A stretch of 8,280 bases of DNA from Clostridiales bacterium (lineage in GTDB: Bacteria > Bacillota_A > Clostridia > Lachnospirales > Bianqueaceae): positions 1-8,280 of the forward strand of contig JAHZBS010000046.1 of the NCBI GenBank assembly GCA_019423265.1, in the 5' to 3' direction. Within the stretch, counting starts at the first letter, position 1. Each line of letters starts with the position of its first letter. Made by a program: the position numbers and the translations under genes. Of this stretch, positions 5,550 to 8,280 are shown piece after piece. The notes beneath the pieces are model-generated. The model was not told the DNA's origin, searched no databases, and worked only from the letters and a program-made list of their open reading frames with translations.

Positions 5550-7275
5550 CGGAGATCCCTCCTTTTTGTTGTGATGTGTAGACTTCCCGGTAGATGGAGC
5601 TGGAGCACAGCAGTTCCTGATGTGTGCCCACAGCGCTCACAGCACCTCCGTCCATTACGATATTCATGTCGGCATCTTCTACGGATGCGGTCCGCTGGGC
5701 AATGATGAATTTTGTAGTGTCCGGGATCTCATCCCGGAAAGCCTGCCGGATCAGAGCGTCCGTCCTGGTATCCACCGCGCTTGTGGAGTCGTCCAGAATC
5801 AGAATTTTGGGCTTCTTGAGCAGAGCGCGGGCGATGCAGAGCCGTTGCTTTTGGCCCCCGGAAACATTCGTACCGCCCTGCTCAATATACGTATCATATT
5901 TCTGAGGAAAGTTCTGAATAAATTCATCGGCCTGGGCTAACCGGCAGACGCGGACGAGCTCCTCGTCGCTGGCATTTGCACAGCCCCAGCGAAGGTTTTC
6001 TTTAATGGTGCCGGAGAATAGGACATTTTTCTGTAAAACCATGGCGACTTCATTGCGGAGCGTCTCCAGATCATACTCGCGCACATCCGTGCCGCCCACG
6101 AGGACGGTTCCCTCTGTCGCGTCGTACAGGCGGGGGATAAGCTGAACAAGGCTGGTTTTGGAGGAGCCGGTTCCCCCGATGATGCCGACGGTGGAGCCAG
6201 AAGGAATGTGAAGATTTACATTTTTAAGACAGAGTTTATTGCGGTTTTTGGCATAGCTAAAGCTTACGTTCCGAAATGTCACCTCACCGTTGGGTACGGT
6301 GTATAAGGGATGACTGCCGTTGGCCAGGTCGCTCTCCTCTTCCAGAACTTCAACGATTCGCTCTGCGGAGGCTCGGGAGCTGGTGATCATGACGAACACC
6401 ATGGATAGCATCATTAAGCTCATCAGAATTTGCATGGCATAGGTGATCATGCTCATAAGCTGTCCTGTGGTCATTTGGGAATGGACAATGAGCCGTGCGC
6501 CAAACCAAGAGATCAGGAGCATGCAGCCGTACATGCAAAACTGCATCAAGGGCATGTTAAAGGCCAGCGTCTTTTCCGCTTTTGTGAAATCTTGATAGAT
6601 GTCCTGAGAGATGGATTGAAATTTCTGTGTTTCATACTCCTCCCGGACAAAAGATTTCACCACCCGTATCCCCCGCAGGTTTTCTTGAACCACGGTATTG
6701 AGCTTATCGTAAGTTTTGAATACCCGTTCAAAGACAGGATGGGCTTTGCGCATAATGATATAGAGGCCTGCCCCGAGAATGGGGACACAGGCTAGAAAAA
6801 TTAGAGAGAGCTTGGCGTTGAGACCAAAGGACATAATCATGGAAAAAATCAACATGACGGGGGCGCGGAAGGCCATCCGAATGATCATCTGGTAAGCGTT
6901 CTGGACGTTAGTCACATCGGTGGTGAGGCGCGTTACGATGCTGGCGGTAGAGAACTTATCGATATTGGAGAAGGAAAATGTCTGAACGCGGGTAAACATA
7001 TCGGACCGCAGATTCTTGGCGTAACCGGCGGAGGCGATGGCGGCGCTTTTTCCGGCGAGGGCGCCGAAGAGAAGTGAGATCATGGCGGAGATGACAAGGG
7101 CAAGCCCCATTTTTAGCGTATAGGACATATTTCCATCATCGATCCCATAGTCGATAAGATTCGCCATAATTAAAGGGATGACAACTTCCATGACGACTTC
7201 CAGTGTAACATAGATCGGGGTGAGGATGGAGTCTTTTTTAAATTCCCTCACGCAGCCTGCTAATTGCTTAAGCAT
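5539..7275 (-). CDS. Heterodimeric ABC exporter subunit with the degenerate nucleotide site (TM287/LmrC/BmrC-like)
   Basis: This half-transporter has 578 residues, with a transmembrane domain (about 15-300) and an ATPase domain (about 330-575). Walker A is GGTGSSKT (367-374), with Ser at the usual sixth-position Gly. The Q-loop Gln is 415 and the signature VSGGQ (471-475) is near canonical. Walker B ILILDD has Asp496 in place of the catalytic Glu, and the switch His is replaced by Gln527 (IIAQRT). These changes mark it as the degenerate half. The working site of the pair should combine Walker A/B of the 623-residue partner with VSGGQ of this protein. The ribosome binding site AGGAGG (7285-7290) lies nine bases before the ATG. 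The gene follows marR after 64 bases and overlaps the partner gene by 11, indicating one operon and coupled translation. A dyad matching the putative MarR operator lies just upstream at 7308-7323. Confidence 0.93.
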   Translation of the reverse strand: MLKQLAGCVREFKKDSILTPIYVTLEVVMEVVIPLIMANLIDYGIDDGNMSYTLKMGLALVISAMISLLFGALAGKSAAIASAGYAKNLRSDMFTRVQTFSFSNIDKFSTASIVTRLTTDVTNVQNAYQMIIRMAFRAPVMLIFSMIMSFGLNAKLSLIFLACVPILGAGLYIIMRKAHPVFERVFKTYDKLNTVVQENLRGIRVVKSFVREEYETQKFQSISQDIYQDFTKAEKTLAFNMPLMQFCMYGCMLLISWFGARLIVHSQMTTGQLMSMITYAMQILMSLMMLSMVFVMITSSRASAERIVEVLEEESDLANGSHPLYTVPNGEVTFRNVSFSYAKNRNKLCLKNVNLHIPSGSTVGIIGGTGSSKTSLVQLIPRLYDATEGTVLVGGTDVREYDLETLRNEVAMVLQKNVLFSGTIKENLRWGCANASDEELVRVCRLAQADEFIQNFPQKYDTYIEQGGTNVSGGQKQRLCIARALLKKPKILILDDSTSAVDTRTDALIRQAFRDEIPDTTKFIIAQRTASVEDADMNIVMDGGAVSAVGTHQELLCSSSIYREVYTSQQKGGISDAN

Positions 7276-7307
7276 ATACGAAATCCTCCTGTTTCTGTCT
7301 TTAACTA

Positions 7308-7323
7308 TGTTAGACGGCTAACA
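7308..7323. promoter_or_regulatory. Putative MarR operator 2 (marR-exporter intergenic dyad)
   Basis: TGTTAGACGGCTAACA is a perfect dyad with 6-bp arms and a 4-base centre, lying between the marR stop and the first exporter gene. It agrees with the minus-strand reading of the dyad at the marR promoter, TGTTAGATGGTAAACA, at 13 of 16 positions. I see no clear promoter beside it, so it could act as a roadblock or second operator, or serve as a short mRNA hairpin. Binding by the adjacent MarR protein is inference. Confidence 0.55.
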
Positions 7324-7339
7324 ATTAAGATAAATATGT

Positions 7340-7774
7340 CTATTGGAGATTATCTTTTATTTTCTCTGCAATGGCAAAGAAAGTCTGCAATTCCTCATCT
7401 GTGAGACCTTTGGTTAGCTTGGCTTCCAATCGCTCGGAGTCTCTGACCACATGACTGTGCATCTCCAGCGCTGTATCGGTTAGAACTAATTTTTTTAACC
7501 GTGCATCATAGGGGACGGATTCGCGGCGGATCAACCCCTTTTGCTCCATGAGTTTCAAAACCTTGGAGGCGGTAGAGCGCCGAACGGAAAACTCCTCTTC
7601 CAAATCCCGCTGAAAGATATCCCGGCCTTGATTGTCAGCCAGATATCCGATGATCCAGCCGTTGGTTCCCGTGACGCTCTCCACGTATTGGATGCTGGAG
7701 GAGCGGTCCATCTCCCGCCGGCACAGGTTGGAGAGAATGCGTATTTCGAGTCCGATTGATTTTTTGTAATCCAT
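7340..7774 (-). CDS. MarR-family transcriptional regulator
   Basis: A winged-helix regulator of 144 residues, the usual length for MarR proteins, which bind DNA as dimers and are commonly released by a small ligand. The core is IFQRDLEEEFSVRRSTASKV (about 53-72), followed by LKLMEQKGLIRR. The wing contains YDARLKKLVLT (89-99), matching the family's D-x-R...LT pattern. N- and C-terminal helices (about 5-30 and 105-142) would form the dimer interface. The start is supported by GGGAGG (minus-strand reading of 7781-7786), six bases before the ATG. It is the first gene of an operon with both exporter halves and has a near-consensus promoter overlapped by dyads, so it most likely represses itself and the exporter until an inducing compound binds. 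The inducer is unknown. Confidence 0.92.
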   Translation of the reverse strand: MDYKKSIGLEIRILSNLCRREMDRSSSIQYVESVTGTNGWIIGYLADNQGRDIFQRDLEEEFSVRRSTASKVLKLMEQKGLIRRESVPYDARLKKLVLTDTALEMHSHVVRDSERLEAKLTKGLTDEELQTFFAIAEKIKDNLQ

Positions 7775-7790
7775 GGGGAGCCTCCCGTGC

Positions 7791-7821
7791 TGTTAGATAT
7801 AGAACTGTTTACCATCTAACA
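7791..7821. promoter_or_regulatory. Putative MarR operator 1 at the marR transcription start
   Basis: Two facing half-sites, CTGTTAGAT (7790-7798) and ATCTAACAG (7814-7822), bracket the predicted transcription start. The better dyad inside them is TGTTTACCATCTAACA (7806-7821), with TGTT/AACA ends and the same 16-base layout as the dyad at 7308-7323. It starts only three bases downstream of the -10 box, where a bound repressor would block transcription. The left part (7791-7806) is a weaker dyad sharing TGTTAG. The repeats are seen directly; recognition by MarR is inference. Confidence 0.65.
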
Positions 7822-7824
7822 GAT

Positions 7825-7853
7825 AGTATAGAGAGAATATAGAGGGATGTCAA
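7825..7853 (-). promoter_or_regulatory. Sigma-70-type promoter of the marR-exporter operon
   Basis: On the minus strand, TTGACA (7848-7853) and TATACT (7825-7830) are separated by exactly 17 bases. This is a perfect -35 box and a -10 box with one deviation. The expected start of transcription falls near 7818, within the putative operator, about 45 bases before the marR ATG. Such a strong promoter fits a gene set that is held off by a repressor. Confidence 0.85.
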
Positions 7854-7918
7854 TCTTTTTTTTATGAACGATCTGTAACATCGGAGAAAGACGGCCGCCT
7901 GTGCGCCTCTACAATGCC

Positions 7919-7959
7919 AAAAAACAGTGGGGCTCATGGCTGCATGGCCCCACTGTTTT
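7919..7959 (-). terminator. Long hairpin terminator after the Ig-like gene
   Basis: AAAACAGTGGGGC (7921-7933) and GCCCCACTGTTTT (7947-7959) form 13 perfect pairs, and the loop can pair further (CATG/CATG around GCTG). Read on the minus strand it ends in a run of six T residues (7919-7924), 28 bases after the stop of the gene at 7988. It isolates that gene from the marR operon. The stretch from 7860 to 7918, between this terminator and the marR promoter, shows nothing recognisable. Confidence 0.88.
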
Positions 7960-7987
7960 GCCCTGTGCATTGCGGCTAGGGTGTACA

Positions 7988-8280
7988 TCATTTCATATCG
8001 AATTCGACTTGTACCGTTATGGCGTCGCCGGTGTCTTCGTCTGTCAACACCTTGCGATACCGGTAATGTCCCTGGGGTAAGTCGCCGTATAGGACGCTTA
8101 AAGGAACGGTAATCTCGTGGGTTCCATCCGGGTTTAGATAGATTGCAACCTGCTCCCATCCCACATTTTCCCGCAGGGATACAGGCGACCAAGCCCCATT
8201 TTTCTCCACATCCAAAAGAGGCTCCTTGCCATACATATAAACGCTGTCAGATCCATTGGTCAAGGTAAAGACGAGCTGTT
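7988..8280 (-). CDS. C-terminal part of a protein with a bacterial Ig-like domain (5' end outside window)
   Basis: The frame is open to the right window edge, giving 96 visible C-terminal residues. A TTG at 8261-8263 is the only start-like codon near the edge, but readable codons continue before it (QLVFTL...), so it is internal. The pattern, with TNGSDSVYMYGKEPLLDVEK, then NGAWSPV, then LNPDGTHEITVPLSVLYGDL followed by PQGHYRYRKVL, fits the Ig-like domains found at the C-terminus of Firmicutes secreted or lipoprotein-type proteins (as I recall, the Pfam Big_14 type). There the L-Y-G-x-L-x-x-G-x-Y-R motif is a hallmark. An extracytoplasmic location is therefore likely but the signal region is not in view. 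It shares the strand with marR but is separated from it by a strong terminator. Confidence 0.75.
   Translation of the reverse strand, partial: QLVFTLTNGSDSVYMYGKEPLLDVEKNGAWSPVSLRENVGWEQVAIYLNPDGTHEITVPLSVLYGDLPQGHYRYRKVLTDEDTGDAITVQVEFDMK

Noticed and set aside
5620..5940. Open frames on the + strand opposite the exporter ATPase domain
   Set aside because: They are antisense to highly conserved Walker B and signature coding sequence, and have no family resemblance.
7276..7339. A separate promoter for the exporter genes
   Set aside because: TAGACA is present on the minus strand, but no -10 box lies at an acceptable distance; only the dyad and the ribosome binding site are convincing.
7809..8192. 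Minus-strand frame of 127 codons across the terminator and the Ig-like gene
   Set aside because: It overlaps the Ig-like frame, the terminator and the marR promoter; its product is low in recognisable features and rich in Arg and Cys.

Overview
The window looks like a chromosomal segment of a gut-type, medium-GC member of the Clostridia (Bacillota), plausibly Oscillospiraceae or a relative. The reasons are an LplC/LplA-style sugar importer, strong AGGAGG-type ribosome binding sites, a MarR-controlled heterodimeric ABC exporter and an Ig-like surface-type domain. The taxonomic placement is inference; no marker gene is present.

Left part, + strand (1-3563). The 3' end of a carbohydrate ABC permease (LplC/YtcP type) is followed after 82 bases by its lipoprotein solute-binding protein (LplA-like). 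A rho-independent terminator ends this importer operon at about 2489. Next comes an unusual block of about 140 bases made of three consecutive strong hairpins (2542-2680). The apical loop of the second hairpin is perfectly complementary over 8 bases to a stretch just before the Shine-Dalgarno of the next gene. That gene (2691-3563) encodes an unrecognised, apparently cytosolic protein of 290 residues. It also has an in-frame start at 2541, which would translate through the hairpins, but the well-spaced GGAGG before 2691 favours the shorter form.

Junction (3564-3677). Between two convergent units lies a fragment on the minus strand that encodes only the last ~31 residues of an AraC-type regulator. 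It directly follows the stop of the exporter operon and looks like the remnant of a deleted or interrupted regulator gene.

Right part, - strand (7853 back to 3678). A near-consensus promoter (TTGACA, 17 bases, TATACT) drives marR, then two overlapping ABC exporter half-transporters. The two have complementary active-site defects: one has D for the catalytic E and Q for the H-loop His, the other has LSQGQ for LSGGQ. They should therefore form one asymmetric heterodimeric multidrug-type exporter. TGTT...AACA dyads lie at the marR promoter and again between marR and the first exporter gene, which suggests autorepression with a second control point.

Right edge. Beyond a long hairpin terminator (7919-7959) is the C-terminal end of an Ig-like-domain protein on the minus strand, cut by the window edge.
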